64,000 bases of DNA from Bacteroidaceae bacterium (lineage in GTDB: Bacteria > Bacteroidota > Bacteroidia > Bacteroidales > Bacteroidaceae): positions 62,001-126,000 of the forward strand of contig JAGAQH010000024.1 in NCBI GenBank assembly GCA_017622815.1, read 5' to 3'. Under the pieces are notes generated by a model. The model ran no database searches, was not told the origin of the DNA, and saw only the letters and a program-made list of their open reading frames with translations. Made by a program: the position numbers and the translations under genes. Shown here one piece after another: positions 1 to 9,839 of this stretch. The stretch's first letter is position 1; each line of letters starts with the position of its first letter.

Positions 1-1
1 C

Positions 2-520
2 AAACTGTTCGCCACCTTGGACACCACCGTGCGCAAGGTCATTGTGGACAACCTCCCGTTCCTCCTGTCCGACACCGTGGGATTCATACGCAAGTTGCCA
101 CACGACCTTGTGGATTCCTTCAAGAGCACTCTGGACGAGGTGCGCGAAGCCGACCTGCTTCTGCATGTCGTGGACATCTCGCATCCCGAGTTCGAGGACC
201 AGATAAAGGTGGTGGAAAAGACCTTGGCTGACCTTGGTTGTGCAGAGAAACCCTCGATGATCATCTTCAACAAGGTGGATGCCTACCGCTGGGTGGAGAA
301 GGATGAGGACGACCTCACCCCGGCCACACGCGAGAACGTCTCCTTGGACGACCTGATAAAGACTTGGATGACACGCCTGTCCGGCGAGTGCCTGTTCATT
401 TCTGCTATTGAGAAGACGGGTTATGACACGTTGCGTCAGGTGCTCTACAACAAGGTGCGCGAACTGCATGTCCAGAAGTATCCCTATAACGATTTCCTGT
501 TTGAACACTACGAGGAATAG
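2..520 (+). CDS. hflX: GTPase HflX, C-terminal part (5' end outside window)
   Basis: This is the 3' end of a ribosome-associated GTPase of the HflX family, which splits or rescues stalled ribosomes. The reading frame is open from base 2, so the gene begins before the window. Visible motifs are the switch I segment LFATLDTTVRK, the G3 motif DTVGF followed by IRKLPH, the G4 motif NKVD and a G5-like SAIEKTG. Together these cover the last two-thirds of the G domain. The N-terminal HflX domain is missing only because of the window edge. The permease gene starts 9 nt after the stop, so co-transcription is likely. Family assignment is firm; the physiological role is inferred from the family. Confidence 0.93.
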   Translation, partial: KLFATLDTTVRKVIVDNLPFLLSDTVGFIRKLPHDLVDSFKSTLDEVREADLLLHVVDISHPEFEDQIKVVEKTLADLGCAEKPSMIIFNKVDAYRWVEKDEDDLTPATRENVSLDDLIKTWMTRLSGECLFISAIEKTGYDTLRQVLYNKVRELHVQKYPYNDFLFEHYEE

Positions 521-529
521 TACATAGAT

Positions 530-1693
530 ATGCCAAAGACCAAGAAACATACACAGCCGCCTGAGGAACAACAGACAGGGACATACGTCAGGAAGGATCA
601 TTCTTTCCTGGACGAGAAGATTACGTTCGACCGTTTTGTCCGTGGCTTGCTGCTGGTCATGGGAGTTGTGGGCCTGTATTACCTGCTTGATGCCCTCAGC
701 GGTGTCCTGTTGCCGTTTTTCGTGGCATGGCTGCTGGCCTACATGATGTATCCGCTGATTATATTCCTGGAGCAGAAGTGCCGCATACGCTACCGTCTGC
801 TGAGTATAATGGTGGCCATTGTCGTGGTCTTCGGGGTACTCGCGGCTTTGATTGTGTTTACCATACCGCCCGCGGTGCAACAGATGGTCCGGCTTTCGGA
901 CGACCTGCTGCATTATGCCTCCACATATCTGTCCGGTACAGACATTCCGGAGCAGATAGAGTTCTTCATGCATCAGAACTTTGACCGCAATACCATAGTG
1001 CAGTTCTTCCGGCAGGACGAGGTTGTGGATGCCATTCAGGCAGCGGCAACGCAGGCTTGGGAATTCCTTTCGGGAACCATGAGCATTGTATGGTTTTTCG
1101 TGGATGTGATGATGGTGCTTCTGTATCTGCTATTCTTCCTTCTTGACTATGAGAAGGTGAACAAGAACTGGCTGCAGGTGGTGCCCAAGGCGCATCGTGC
1201 AGTGGCGAACCACATAGCCTCTGATATAAAGCGCGAGATGAACGCATATTTCCGCGGGCAGGCGCTTGTGGCTTTTCTCGTAGGTGTACTGTTCAGCATA
1301 GGTTTCCTCATAATAGACTTCCCCATGGCCATAGGACTCGGCCTGTTCATCGGCCTGCTCAATATGGTGCCGTATGCACAGACCTTGGGCTTCATCCCCA
1401 CAATAATATTGGCTCTTTTGAAGTCCAATGATACCGGCCAGAACTTCTGGTTCATCCTACTCATGGCCGTGGTGGTGTTCTGCGTAGTGCAGGCCATACA
1501 GGACCTCTTCCTCGTTCCCAAGATAATGGGCAAGGCGATGGGCCTGAAACCTGCCATCATACTGCTGGCCCTTTCGGTGTGGGGCTCGTTGTTGGGTATA
1601 ATAGGCTTTATCATAGCATTGCCGATGACCACGCTCGGGTGGGCCTATTACCAGCGCTTTGTTCTGAAGGAACCGGTGGAAGAAACGAAATAG
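530..1693 (+). CDS. AI-2E family transporter (PerM/YdiK-like permease)
   Basis: A 387-aa polytopic inner-membrane protein of the AI-2E/PerM family. A charged, Lys/Gln-rich N-terminus of about 35 residues is followed by paired hydrophobic segments near residues 38-78, one near 88-112, another near 180-205, and a cluster from about 240 to 370. This is the usual family layout, with a soluble loop between TM3 and TM4. The family has been linked to autoinducer-2 export or to Na+/H+ antiport, so the substrate here cannot be stated. It sits 9 nt after hflX and 1 nt before the M15 peptidase gene, which suggests one transcript. Confidence 0.85.
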   Translation: MPKTKKHTQPPEEQQTGTYVRKDHSFLDEKITFDRFVRGLLLVMGVVGLYYLLDALSGVLLPFFVAWLLAYMMYPLIIFLEQKCRIRYRLLSIMVAIVVVFGVLAALIVFTIPPAVQQMVRLSDDLLHYASTYLSGTDIPEQIEFFMHQNFDRNTIVQFFRQDEVVDAIQAAATQAWEFLSGTMSIVWFFVDVMMVLLYLLFFLLDYEKVNKNWLQVVPKAHRAVANHIASDIKREMNAYFRGQALVAFLVGVLFSIGFLIIDFPMAIGLGLFIGLLNMVPYAQTLGFIPTIILALLKSNDTGQNFWFILLMAVVVFCVVQAIQDLFLVPKIMGKAMGLKPAIILLALSVWGSLLGIIGFIIALPMTTLGWAYYQRFVLKEPVEETK

Positions 1694-1694
1694 T

Positions 1695-2342
1695 ATGACT
1701 ATGAGACGCTGTCTGCGCTGTTTGCTGCCCATACTGCTGTTGCTTATGCCGATGGCGTCAGAAGGACAGGTATTCACCTCAGTGGAGGTGCCTGACAGCA
1801 TCTGGGACAAGATGCAGGGACGCTCATATCCTCGGGGATGTGGCGTGCCGAGAGCGGAGTTGCGCTTCCTGCAACTGTCGCATTACGACTTTGACGGGAA
1901 CAGACATGTGGGCCAGATGGTGTGCAACCGCCTCATCGCAGACGACCTGGTGTTCATATTCAGGGAACTCTATGAAGCCCGCTATCCGATAGCACGAATG
2001 CGGCTCATTGACGAGTACAAGGCCGATGACCTTCGCTCCATGGCCGACAACAATACATCTTGCTTCTGTTACCGCCCAGTGGCAGGTGGCAAGCAGTTGT
2101 CCAAACATAGCCGGGGCATGGCAGTGGACATAAATCCGCTATATAATCCCTGCCTGTATGTGCGTAGCGGACGGGTACTTCCGCCAGAGGGCGAGGCCTA
2201 TGCCCACAATCGTGACAAACGCAAGGACATTCCCGGCAAGATAGATACTGCCGACATCTGCTATCGCCTCTTTACCTCCAGAGGTTTCCGATGGGGTGGC
2301 AGTTGGCGAAGTCTGAAGGACTACCAGCACTTTGAGAAGTGA
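1695..2342 (+). CDS. M15 family zinc peptidase (D-Ala-D-Ala carboxypeptidase-like), secreted
   Basis: A 215-aa exported protein with an N-terminal signal peptide: Arg-rich start, Leu-rich core and likely cleavage after ASEG near residue 24. The M15 zinc site is complete. The motif SKHSRGMAVD supplies ligands H138 and D145, and the C-terminal motif DYQHFE supplies catalytic D209 and ligand H212. Members cut D-Ala-containing peptides of peptidoglycan in the periplasm; this one resembles the short stand-alone M15C type. The ATG lies 1 nt after the permease stop. The gene is followed by about 100 nt with no CDS before fumarase. Exact substrate is unknown. Confidence 0.85.
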   Translation: MTMRRCLRCLLPILLLLMPMASEGQVFTSVEVPDSIWDKMQGRSYPRGCGVPRAELRFLQLSHYDFDGNRHVGQMVCNRLIADDLVFIFRELYEARYPIARMRLIDEYKADDLRSMADNNTSCFCYRPVAGGKQLSKHSRGMAVDINPLYNPCLYVRSGRVLPPEGEAYAHNRDKRKDIPGKIDTADICYRLFTSRGFRWGGSWRSLKDYQHFEK

Positions 2343-2444
2343 CTGGAAAACGGAAAGCAGAGAACAGTCCGCTCCACGTGCATATATAACAATAAGGTAT
2401 AGACGCATATAAACATACAAACCTATAATCCAAATATCACAACT

Positions 2445-4094
2445 ATGGCACAAGCACCAGAGTTCAAGTACGCTCCTATGTTCCAGTTGGGCAAGGACGA
2501 GACCGAGTATTATCTGCTGACCAAGGAGGGCGTCTCCGTCAGCGAGTTCGAGGGCCACAAGATTCTGAAGGTCACACCCGAGGCACTGACCCATATGTCC
2601 AATCAGGCTTTCCGCGACGTGAGTTTCATGCTGCGCCGTTCGCACAACGAACAGGTGGCAAAGATTCTGCGCGACCCTGAGGCCAGCGAGAACGACAAGT
2701 ACGTGGCATTGACCTTCCTTCGCAACGCCGAGGTTTCATGCAAGGGTCTGTTGCCCCTTTGTCAGGACACAGGTACTGCCATCATCCATGGCGAGAAGGG
2801 CCAGCAGGTTTGGACAGGCTTCTGCGACGAAGAGGCTCTCTCATTGGGTGTCTACAAGACCTACACCGAGTGTAACCTGCGCTACAGCCAGAATGCTCCT
2901 CTGGACATGTACAACGAGGTTAACACCAAGTGCAACCTGCCTGCGCAGATTGACATCGAGGCTACCGAGGGCATGGAGTACCACTTCCTCTGCGTAACCA
3001 AGGGTGGTGGTTCTGCCAACAAGACCTACCTCTATCAGGAGACAAAGGCCCGCATACAGAATCCCGGCACACTCATTCCCTTCCTTGTGGAGAAGATGAA
3101 GAGCCTGGGCACAGCCGCTTGTCCTCCCTACCACATTGCCATCGTTATCGGCGGTACCAGTGCAGAGAAGAACCTGCTCACCGTGAAACTGGCCTCCACG
3201 CACTACTATGACTCACTGCCCACCACCGGCGATGAGACAGGACGTGCCTTCCGCGATGTCGAGTTGGAGAAGCAGTTGCTTCAGGAATGCTACAAGATAG
3301 GCCTTGGTGCACAGTTCGGTGGCAAGTACATGGCTCACGACGTGCGCGTGGTTCGTCTGCCCCGTCATGGTGCCAGTTGCCCCATCGGTTTGGGCGTAAG
3401 CTGCTCTGCCGACCGCAACATCAAGTGCAAGATCAACGAGCAGGGTATCTGGATTGAGAAGATGGACGACAAACCATACGAGCTCATTCCCGAGGAACTG
3501 CGCAATGCCGGCGAGGGCGACGTGGTGAAGATTGACCTGAACCAGCCCATGGCCGACGTTTGCAAGATACTGACCAACTATCCCATCGGCACACGCCTCA
3601 GCCTGAACGGTACCATCATCGTGGGCCGCGATATCGCCCACGCCAAGCTGAAGGCCCGTCTGGATGCCGGTGAAGGCATGCCTCAGTATATGAAGGATCA
3701 TCCCGTTTACTATGCCGGCCCTGCCAAGACTCCTGCCGGAATGGCGTGCGGTTCCATGGGTCCCACCACAGCCGGACGTATGGATCCCTACGTGTATGAG
3801 TTCCAGGATAACGGCGGCTCTATGATTATGTTGGCCAAGGGCAACCGTAGCGAGGATGTGACCCGTGCCTGCAAGGATCACGGCGGTTTCTATCTCGGTT
3901 CTATCGGCGGTCCTGCTGCCATCCTGGCACAGAACAACATCAAGTCCATCGAGTGCGTAGAGTATCCCGAACTGGGCATGGAAGCCATCTGGAAGATAGA
4001 GGTTGAGGACTTCCCTGCCTTCATTCTGGTGGACGACAAGGGCAACGACTTCTTCAAGCAGTTGAAGCCTTGCGCCGGTTGCACAATCCTGTAG
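2445..4094 (+). CDS. fumA: Class I (iron-sulfur) fumarate hydratase
   Basis: A 549-aa class I fumarase, matching E. coli FumA/FumB in length. It interconverts fumarate and malate in the cytoplasm. In Bacteroidales this step feeds the fumarate-reductase branch that ends in succinate. Three cysteines lie where the family holds its oxygen-labile [4Fe-4S] cluster: C106 (LCQDTG), C226 (AACPPYH) and C320 (VSCSADRN). The C-terminal beta domain carries GRDIAHAK and [12 protein letters not shown]. The 5' leader is AT-rich without a Shine-Dalgarno sequence. The gene stands alone between the M15 peptidase and the sulfatase. Family assignment is secure; cluster ligands are assigned by analogy with FumA. 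Confidence 0.95.
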   Translation: MAQAPEFKYAPMFQLGKDETEYYLLTKEGVSVSEFEGHKILKVTPEALTHMSNQAFRDVSFMLRRSHNEQVAKILRDPEASENDKYVALTFLRNAEVSCKGLLPLCQDTGTAIIHGEKGQQVWTGFCDEEALSLGVYKTYTECNLRYSQNAPLDMYNEVNTKCNLPAQIDIEATEGMEYHFLCVTKGGGSANKTYLYQETKARIQNPGTLIPFLVEKMKSLGTAACPPYHIAIVIGGTSAEKNLLTVKLASTHYYDSLPTTGDETGRAFRDVELEKQLLQECYKIGLGAQFGGKYMAHDVRVVRLPRHGASCPIGLGVSCSADRNIKCKINEQGIWIEKMDDKPYELIPEELRNAGEGDVVKIDLNQPMADVCKILTNYPIGTRLSLNGTIIVGRDIAHAKLKARLDAGEGMPQYMKDHPVYYAGPAKTPAGMACGSMGPTTAGRMDPYVYEFQDNGGSMIMLAKGNRSEDVTRACKDHGGFYLGSIGGPAAILAQNNIKSIECVEYPELGMEAIWKIEVEDFPAFILVDDKGNDFFKQLKPCAGCTIL

Positions 4095-4149
4095 GAAAAA
4101 CCAGGTAGAGTTTGGTATAAATCATAATGTTTTAAAGGAACAACACTAT

Positions 4150-6501
4150 ATGACAAGAGCCAGAGAACTAATAATGGCAACATTTGGCCTGCTGCCCGTT
4201 GCCGTAAATGCGCATGCTTCGTCGCCTGTTGCAGACGGCAGCGAGACAGCACGTCGTCCTAACATCATCTTCATCATGTGCGATGATATGGGTTATGCCG
4301 ATTTGGGATGTTATGGACAACGCCGCATCGAGACCCCCAATCTGGACCGTATGTCTCAGGAGGGCATGCGTTTTACTCAGGCGTACGCCGGTAGCCCAGT
4401 CAGCGCTCCTTCGCGTGCTTCATTCATGACCGGACAGCATGCCGGACATACACACGTGCGTGGCAACCGCGAATATTGGCGCAGTTCTTTGAGAGCGAAT
4501 GCCTTCGGCAGCAATTCCGACTACACCCTCATCGGCCAGGAACCCTATCTGATGACCCACAGGATCATTCCCGAGGTGATGAAGGAAGCCGGATATACCA
4601 CAGGCATGTTCGGCAAGTGGGCGGGCGGTTACTACAACATGCAGTACCCCGACACCTATCTTCTGGATGCCAACGGCAACTCCGACACCTCCAAGAGTGC
4701 CCAAAGCAGCAGTGCCTCTCTTCCCAACAAGCGCGGTGTGGACTGCTACTACGGCTACATCTGCCAGTTCCAGGCCCACACCTATTATCCTAACTTCCTG
4801 AATCGTTATGATCCGCAGAAGTATGGCGACAAGCATGTGGTGGTGGACACCCTGAAGCAGAACATTCTGCACAAGGACGTGGCTTCGGGCAACAAGGACT
4901 ATGAGAACCGCGAACAGTACACCAGCGACCTGATACATCAGTATGCCCTGGATTGGATTGACCGTCAGACAGGCGAACAGCCCTTTATGGGCATCTTCAC
5001 CTATACCCTGCCTCATGCCGAACTATGGCAGCCCAACGACAGCCTTGTGCAGAAGTACACGGAGAAGTTCCAGGGCGAGGACAGCAGTTTTGGCGGTAAT
5101 TTCGGTTCATGGTACTATCGCAACTATGGCCGCCGTGCGCAGTTTGCCGCCATGGTAAGCCGTCTGGATGCCCAAATAGGTGAGATATTCGATAAGCTGA
5201 AGGAAAAGGGATTCGACGAGAACACCCTTGTTATCTTCACTTCAGACAACGGTCCTCACGAGGAGGGCGGTGCGGATCCTGCATGGTTCAATCACGATGG
5301 CCTGCTCCGCGGCACAAAGCGTTCCACCCACGAGGGCGGTATCCGTGTACCCTTCATTGCCAAGGGCCCGGGTGTCCCTGCCGGCACCGTGAATGACCAC
5401 CAGTTGGCATTCTACGACGTGATGCCAACATTGCTGGATTATGCCGGTCTGGACGGTGACCAGTATAGCAAGAAGGCAAGTACTGAGGAGCGTTGCTATG
5501 ATGGTATCTCATTCAACGAGACCCTGACAGGCAACGATAATGCTCAGGAAAAGCACGAGTTCCTGTACTGGGAGTTCCATGAGACCAATATGATGGCCGT
5601 GCGCATGGGAGACTGGAAACTTGTTGTCAAGTCAGGCACACCTTATTTGTACGACCTGTCCAAGGACTTGCATGAGGATACCGATGTGGCAGCACAGCAT
5701 CCCGATATAGTGGCCCGCATGGTTAACATCATATACCGTGAACATACCAACAGTTCCATGTTCAATGTAACCCTGCCGGAGAAACCCGTTAGTGGCGAGT
5801 ACATCACCATGACCTTCAAGCGTCCAGCAACAGGTGACCCTGTGGTGACATGTACTGACGAAAAGGGTGAGACTCCTGCCGGTGTGCGTGCCTCTGTAGT
5901 GGAGATAAGCCCTGCACAGGCAACAAGCAACTGGACTGGAACGGCTGTGAGCGGGCGCGAGGACCTGAGTCCTGGCACCAATGCCTCAGGCACGAAGCGT
6001 AATATCACTTTCCGTATAGAAGGCTTGTCGTCTGACTATGCCATTGGCCAGTTCACAGCAGGAATTGCCGCTACCAACGCGTCGGGCAACTATCAGGGAA
6101 CAGGCACCGACAGGGATTTCACCTTTACTGTGCAGACCAGTGCCGACGGAACTACGTGGACAGACTACGACTCAGAAACCGGCAACATAAATAAAAGCGT
6201 GGGAACCATCAGCAAATGGAACTTCACGGGCAGTGAGGGGGCTGTTGTGCCGACATCCCCTTTTTACCTTAGGCTCCAACTGGTGAACAATTCGTCGTTG
6301 GGGTGCTTCAGTTCCTTGTTCTCCATGACCATGCACCGCGATGCCAATGCAGAAACCGGCATTGCCGGCACTCCGGTGGATGAACATGCTGCTGGCGGTA
6401 CTGTATATGACATAAGCGGCCGCCCGGTACAGTCAGATGCCAAGGGCATGGTGATAGAGGACGGCAGGGTAGTGATAAAAAGGCCCTCTGCCGTGGAATA
6501 G
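4150..6501 (+). CDS. Ser-type sulfatase with C-terminal accessory domain and Prevotella-like tail
   Basis: A 783-aa arylsulfatase-superfamily enzyme. Residues 1-24 look like a signal peptide. The sulfatase domain (about 36-560) has metal-binding D45/D46, the formylglycine motif S85-A-P-S-R89 and a second metal motif FTSDNGPH near residue 365. A serine at the maturation site means activation would need an anaerobic radical-SAM sulfatase-maturating enzyme; none lies in this window. Residues from about 560 to 750 resemble a beta-rich carbohydrate-binding or discoidin-like module, but I cannot name it. The last 35 residues (VYDISGRPVQ...GMVIEDGRVVIK) resemble a tail common on Prevotella exported proteins. 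The likely role is glycan desulfation, and the substrate is unknown. It is transcribed towards rnhB. Confidence 0.88.
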   Translation: MTRARELIMATFGLLPVAVNAHASSPVADGSETARRPNIIFIMCDDMGYADLGCYGQRRIETPNLDRMSQEGMRFTQAYAGSPVSAPSRASFMTGQHAGHTHVRGNREYWRSSLRANAFGSNSDYTLIGQEPYLMTHRIIPEVMKEAGYTTGMFGKWAGGYYNMQYPDTYLLDANGNSDTSKSAQSSSASLPNKRGVDCYYGYICQFQAHTYYPNFLNRYDPQKYGDKHVVVDTLKQNILHKDVASGNKDYENREQYTSDLIHQYALDWIDRQTGEQPFMGIFTYTLPHAELWQPNDSLVQKYTEKFQGEDSSFGGNFGSWYYRNYGRRAQFAAMVSRLDAQIGEIFDKLKEKGFDENTLVIFTSDNGPHEEGGADPAWFNHDGLLRGTKRSTHEGGIRVPFIAKGPGVPAGTVNDHQLAFYDVMPTLLDYAGLDGDQYSKKASTEERCYDGISFNETLTGNDNAQEKHEFLYWEFHETNMMAVRMGDWKLVVKSGTPYLYDLSKDLHEDTDVAAQHPDIVARMVNIIYREHTNSSMFNVTLPEKPVSGEYITMTFKRPATGDPVVTCTDEKGETPAGVRASVVEISPAQATSNWTGTAVSGREDLSPGTNASGTKRNITFRIEGLSSDYAIGQFTAGIAATNASGNYQGTGTDRDFTFTVQTSADGTTWTDYDSETGNINKSVGTISKWNFTGSEGAVVPTSPFYLRLQLVNNSSLGCFSSLFSMTMHRDANAETGIAGTPVDEHAAGGTVYDISGRPVQSDAKGMVIEDGRVVIKRPSAVE

Positions 6502-6533
6502 CGGATTCCTTCACATTATTGTCCGTAACAGAG

Positions 6534-6573
6534 AAACGGGACATCTGTGCACCCAAACACAGGTGTCCCGTTT
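6534..6573. terminator. Bidirectional hairpin terminator between sulfatase and rnhB
   Basis: A 16-bp stem (6534-6549 with 6558-6573, one G-T wobble) encloses an 8-nt loop. It is flanked by T-rich sequence on the plus side (TTTTCCTTTT). It lies midway between two convergent genes, as expected for a shared terminator. Confidence 0.8.
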
Positions 6574-6596
6574 TCCTTTTGCATGAAGCATGCCGG

Positions 6597-7220
6597 TCAG
6601 AAGTCGAACTCCATTTGCGGACTCTCGCCTGTAAGGTTGAATGTCATGCGGTGGTATGGCGTAGGTCCGTACATTCGTATGGCGGCGCGGTGTGCAGCCG
6701 AAGGGTAGCCCTTGTTGCTGTCCCATGCATATTGTGGATACTCCTGGTGGAGGCGCAGCATGTATTCGTCGCGATGTGTCTTTGCCAGGATGGATGCAGC
6801 CGCAATGCTCATATACTTTCCGTCGCCCTTCACTACGGTGGCATACGGAATGTCGGCATAGGGATAAAAGCGGTTGCCGTCCACTATGATATGTTGCGGA
6901 CGTAGGTTCAGGTTGTCAAGGGCACGATGCATGGCTGTGATGCTGGAGCGGAGTATGTTCAACTTGTCTATTTCCCTGTTGTCCACGGCCACCACAGCCC
7001 ATGCCAGTGCTTCCCTTTCTATTACGGAGCGCAATGCTGTGCGTCGTCGCTCGGTGAGTTGTTTGGAGTCGTTCAGGCCTTGTGCCAGTTCCGTGTTGCG
7101 CTCGCAGATGTCCTGTGGTAGTATCACGGCAGCGGCAAATACCGGTCCTGCCAGACATCCTCGTCCGGCCTCGTCGCATCCTGCCTCAATGCAGTTTGCC
7201 TTGAAGAAAGGTTCCAGCAT
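6597..7220 (-). CDS. rnhB: Ribonuclease HII
   Basis: A 207-aa RNase HII, which nicks RNA:DNA hybrids and starts removal of single ribonucleotides from DNA. The first catalytic motif CDEAGRGCLAGP gives D16 and E17; further along are the family's DGN segment (IIVDGNRFYP) and ASILAKTHRDE. Length is typical. It is the last gene of a minus-strand run with frr, rsgA and trxB, and starts 55 nt after the trxB stop. The shared hairpin at 6534-6573 ends the operon. Confidence 0.95.
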   Translation of the reverse strand: MLEPFFKANCIEAGCDEAGRGCLAGPVFAAAVILPQDICERNTELAQGLNDSKQLTERRRTALRSVIEREALAWAVVAVDNREIDKLNILRSSITAMHRALDNLNLRPQHIIVDGNRFYPYADIPYATVVKGDGKYMSIAAASILAKTHRDEYMLRLHQEYPQYAWDSNKGYPSAAHRAAIRMYGPTPYHRMTFNLTGESPQMEFDF

Positions 7221-7275
7221 GATTGGTGTATTATGGTTTGCGAAGTCCGTTTGTCCCTCTCATGATTGTATGGAG

Positions 7276-8184
7276 TTACTTTTCCGACAGGTACTTGCGT
7301 GCATCCATGGCGGCATGGCATCCGCTTCCGGCAGCAGAGATGGCCTGGCGGTATATGGGGTCTGCAACGTCGCCGCAGGCAAACACACCGGGGATGTTGG
7401 TTTCGGTGGTGGGATGGTGTACTATTATGTAGCCCTCCGCATCACATTCCAGTGCGGGACGGAACACGTCGCTGTTGGGATGATGACCGATAGCCAGGAA
7501 CAGGCCGTCTATGGGCAGGTCCTCGCCGGTGGACAAGTGTGCGCCTTCCACTCCGTCGGTACCATACAGGCCACGAACCTGTGTGTTCCACAGGATTTCT
7601 ATGTTCTCTGTCTCTTTGACCTTCTTCTGCATTGCTTCTGAAGCACGCAGCACATCGCGGCGTACAATCATGTAGACCTTCTTGCACAGACCGGCCAGAT
7701 ACTGGGCCTCTTCGCATGCGGTGTCTCCTCCGCCCACCACGGCCACGGTCTTCTTGCGGTAGAAGAATCCGTCGCAGGTTGCGCATGCGCTTACGCCCAT
7801 GCCCTGATACTTTTTCTCGTCCTCCAGCCCAAGGTATTTTGCAGACGCTCCGGTGGAGATAATAACGGTGTCGGCCTCTATCGTGGTGCCGTCATCGATG
7901 GTTAGTACATGGGGTCGGCTGCCGTCCATGGAGAAGTCCACGGCGGTTATGGTTCCCATGCGTATATCTGTGCCAAGGCGTTCTGCCTGTGCACGGAGGT
8001 CGTCCATCAGTTCGTTGCCGGTAGTTCCTTCAGGATAACCGGGGAAGTTGTCTATCTCTGTGGTCTGTGTCAACTGGCCTCCGGGCTGGTTGCCTTCGTA
8101 GAGGACAGGTTCCAAACCGCTGCGGCTGGCATAGATGGCTGCAGTGTAGCCCGCAGGGCCACTGCCGATGATAACTGTTTTCAT
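7276..8184 (-). CDS. trxB: Thioredoxin-disulfide reductase
   Basis: A 302-aa low-molecular-weight thioredoxin reductase. The N-terminal FAD motif is GSGPAGYTAA, the redox-active pair is C135-A-T-C138, and the NADPH motif is GGGDTACEEA. It passes electrons from NADPH to thioredoxin in the cytoplasm. I place the start at 8184, where MKTVIIGSGPAG aligns with the family; the open frame runs 43 codons further but that extension has no family character. It lies 17 nt after rsgA and ahead of rnhB, in the same orientation, so it is probably an operon member. Confidence 0.95.
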   Translation of the reverse strand: MKTVIIGSGPAGYTAAIYASRSGLEPVLYEGNQPGGQLTQTTEIDNFPGYPEGTTGNELMDDLRAQAERLGTDIRMGTITAVDFSMDGSRPHVLTIDDGTTIEADTVIISTGASAKYLGLEDEKKYQGMGVSACATCDGFFYRKKTVAVVGGGDTACEEAQYLAGLCKKVYMIVRRDVLRASEAMQKKVKETENIEILWNTQVRGLYGTDGVEGAHLSTGEDLPIDGLFLAIGHHPNSDVFRPALECDAEGYIIVHHPTTETNIPGVFACGDVADPIYRQAISAAGSGCHAAMDARKYLSEK

Positions 8185-8201
8185 ATCTTTTGTTAGAGTC
8201 T

Positions 8202-9170
8202 TTAGAGTTTTGTGCGGTATTTGTCTTCGTCCTTGTCTTCCAGCATGGAGAGGTAACTGTTGTAGCGGCTTTGGGCTATGCGGTGTTCCTTCAAGGCTTC
8301 CAGCACGGCGCATCCGGGTTCGTGCGTGTGTGTGCAGTTGCCGAAGCGGCAGTCCTTTGAGGTATGGAATATTTCCCTGAAGTAGTGTCCCACCTCTTCC
8401 CGCTCCATGTCGAATGTGCCGAAGCCCTTTATGCCCGGAGTGTCTATGATGCGTCCCCCTTCCCCGTCGGCAGATACGGGCAGGTCAAACATCTCCGAGA
8501 AGGTGGTTGTGTGCATGCCGGTATCGTGCGAATCTGATATCTCTGCCGTCTTCACGTCCAGTCCTGGAATGAGTGCGTTCAGCAGTGTGCTTTTTCCCAC
8601 TCCACTGTTGCCGGAGAACAGTGTGGTCTTGCCCTCGAGAACCTTTCTCAGTGCTTCTATGCTGCACAATCCTTCCTTGTCGTTCAGTGCCGAGACGCCG
8701 TAGCAAGGATATCCTATGCCTTCATACAGACGGAAGAAGAGTTCCAGCAGGTGTCGGTCTTCCTCGTCCAGCAGGTCCACTTTGTTGAAGATGATTATCA
8801 CCGGTACGCGGTATGCCTCGGCTCCGGCCAGGAAACGGTCTATGAACGTGGTGTTGGTTTCTGGATGTCTCAGTGTCACCACCAATGCCGCCTGGTCCAC
8901 GTTGGCCGCTATTATGTGGCTTTGTTTGGACAGGTTGGAGGCCTTGCGTATGATGTAGTTGCGGCGGTCAAGGATTTCCGTTATCATCCCCACCTGTCCG
9001 GCGTTGGATTCAGTGGGGATGATGCGTACCGTGTCGCCCACGGCAACCGGGTTGGTGCTTCGTATTCCTTTGAGGCGGAAGTTGCCCTTCACTTTACACT
9101 GGAAAAGCTGGCCGTCGTCCAAGCGGACAACGTACCAGCTTCCGGTATTCTTTATGACGGTGCCCTGCAT
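8202..9170 (-). CDS. rsgA: Ribosome small-subunit-dependent GTPase A
   Basis: A 322-aa circularly permuted GTPase that checks late 30S maturation. Order of parts: N-terminal OB fold (about 1-70), G4 motif NKVD at 129-132, then G1 motif GNSGVGKST at 187-195, G3 motif DTPG ([11 protein letters not shown]), and a C-terminal zinc knuckle [14 protein letters not shown]. The G4-G1-G3 order is the hallmark of the family. The ATG overlaps the frr stop by 1 nt (TGATG), which suggests translational coupling with ribosome recycling factor, another late-translation protein. Confidence 0.96.
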   Translation of the reverse strand: MQGTVIKNTGSWYVVRLDDGQLFQCKVKGNFRLKGIRSTNPVAVGDTVRIIPTESNAGQVGMITEILDRRNYIIRKASNLSKQSHIIAANVDQAALVVTLRHPETNTTFIDRFLAGAEAYRVPVIIIFNKVDLLDEEDRHLLELFFRLYEGIGYPCYGVSALNDKEGLCSIEALRKVLEGKTTLFSGNSGVGKSTLLNALIPGLDVKTAEISDSHDTGMHTTTFSEMFDLPVSADGEGGRIIDTPGIKGFGTFDMEREEVGHYFREIFHTSKDCRFGNCTHTHEPGCAVLEALKEHRIAQSRYNSYLSMLEDKDEDKYRTKL

Positions 9171-9730
9171 CAGACAGTCATGATTTCTTTTTCCTTGTTG
9201 GCCAGAAGTTCCTCCACCTTCTTAATGAACTTGTCGTGCATCTTCTGCAGGTCGCCTTCGGCGTCCTTCTCAAGGTCTTCCGACAGTCCGTCCTTGATGG
9301 CTTTCTTCAGCTTGTCGTTGGTGTCGCGGCGTGCATTGCGGATGCTCACCTTTGCCTGCTCGCATTCCTTGCCGCACTGTTTGGCCAGTTGCTTGCGTCG
9401 TTCCTCGGTCAGTGGCGGTATGGTCAGGCGGATGATTTCACCGTTGTTGTCGGGTGTGATACCCACATCGCTGTCCATGATGGCCTTTTCAATGGCACGG
9501 AACATACTCTTGTCCCATGGCTTGATGGCGATGGTACGTGCATCGGGGGTGTTGATGCTTGCCACGTTGTTCAGGGGAACGAGGCTGCCGTAGCTGTCCA
9601 CGCGTATGCCGTCCAGAATCTTGACATTGGCCTTTCCTGCACGGATATGGGCCAGTGCCTCGTCCAGATACATCACGGCCTCTTCCATTTTCTCCTCGGC
9701 TTCGGCGAGGGTGATTTTAACGTCGATCAT
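9170..9730 (-). CDS. frr: Ribosome recycling factor
   Basis: A 186-aa ribosome recycling factor, which splits post-termination ribosomes together with EF-G. The sequence contains the typical IRAGKAN, DSYG, NVASI and [13 protein letters not shown] segments, and the length is standard. It is the first gene of the minus-strand set frr-rsgA-trxB-rnhB. A Bacteroidetes promoter lies 37-69 nt upstream. Confidence 0.97.
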   Translation of the reverse strand: MIDVKITLAEAEEKMEEAVMYLDEALAHIRAGKANVKILDGIRVDSYGSLVPLNNVASINTPDARTIAIKPWDKSMFRAIEKAIMDSDVGITPDNNGEIIRLTIPPLTEERRKQLAKQCGKECEQAKVSIRNARRDTNDKLKKAIKDGLSEDLEKDAEGDLQKMHDKFIKKVEELLANKEKEIMTV

Positions 9731-9767
9731 ATTATGTTATTTCTTTGATTGTTTCAAAAATTCTGAA

Positions 9768-9798
9768 CAAATGTAGGTCTTTTCTTTCAATAATGCAA
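9768..9798 (-). promoter_or_regulatory. Promoter for frr-rsgA-trxB-rnhB
   Basis: Reading the minus strand, a TTG (9796-9798) is followed after 20 nt by TACATTTG (9768-9775). This fits the Bacteroidetes -33/-7 consensus. The start codon is about 37 nt downstream of the -7 box. Confidence 0.6.
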
Positions 9799-9839
9799 GT
9801 AGGGACAATGCTTTTGTTGCTATTTTATGTCCTGACGGC

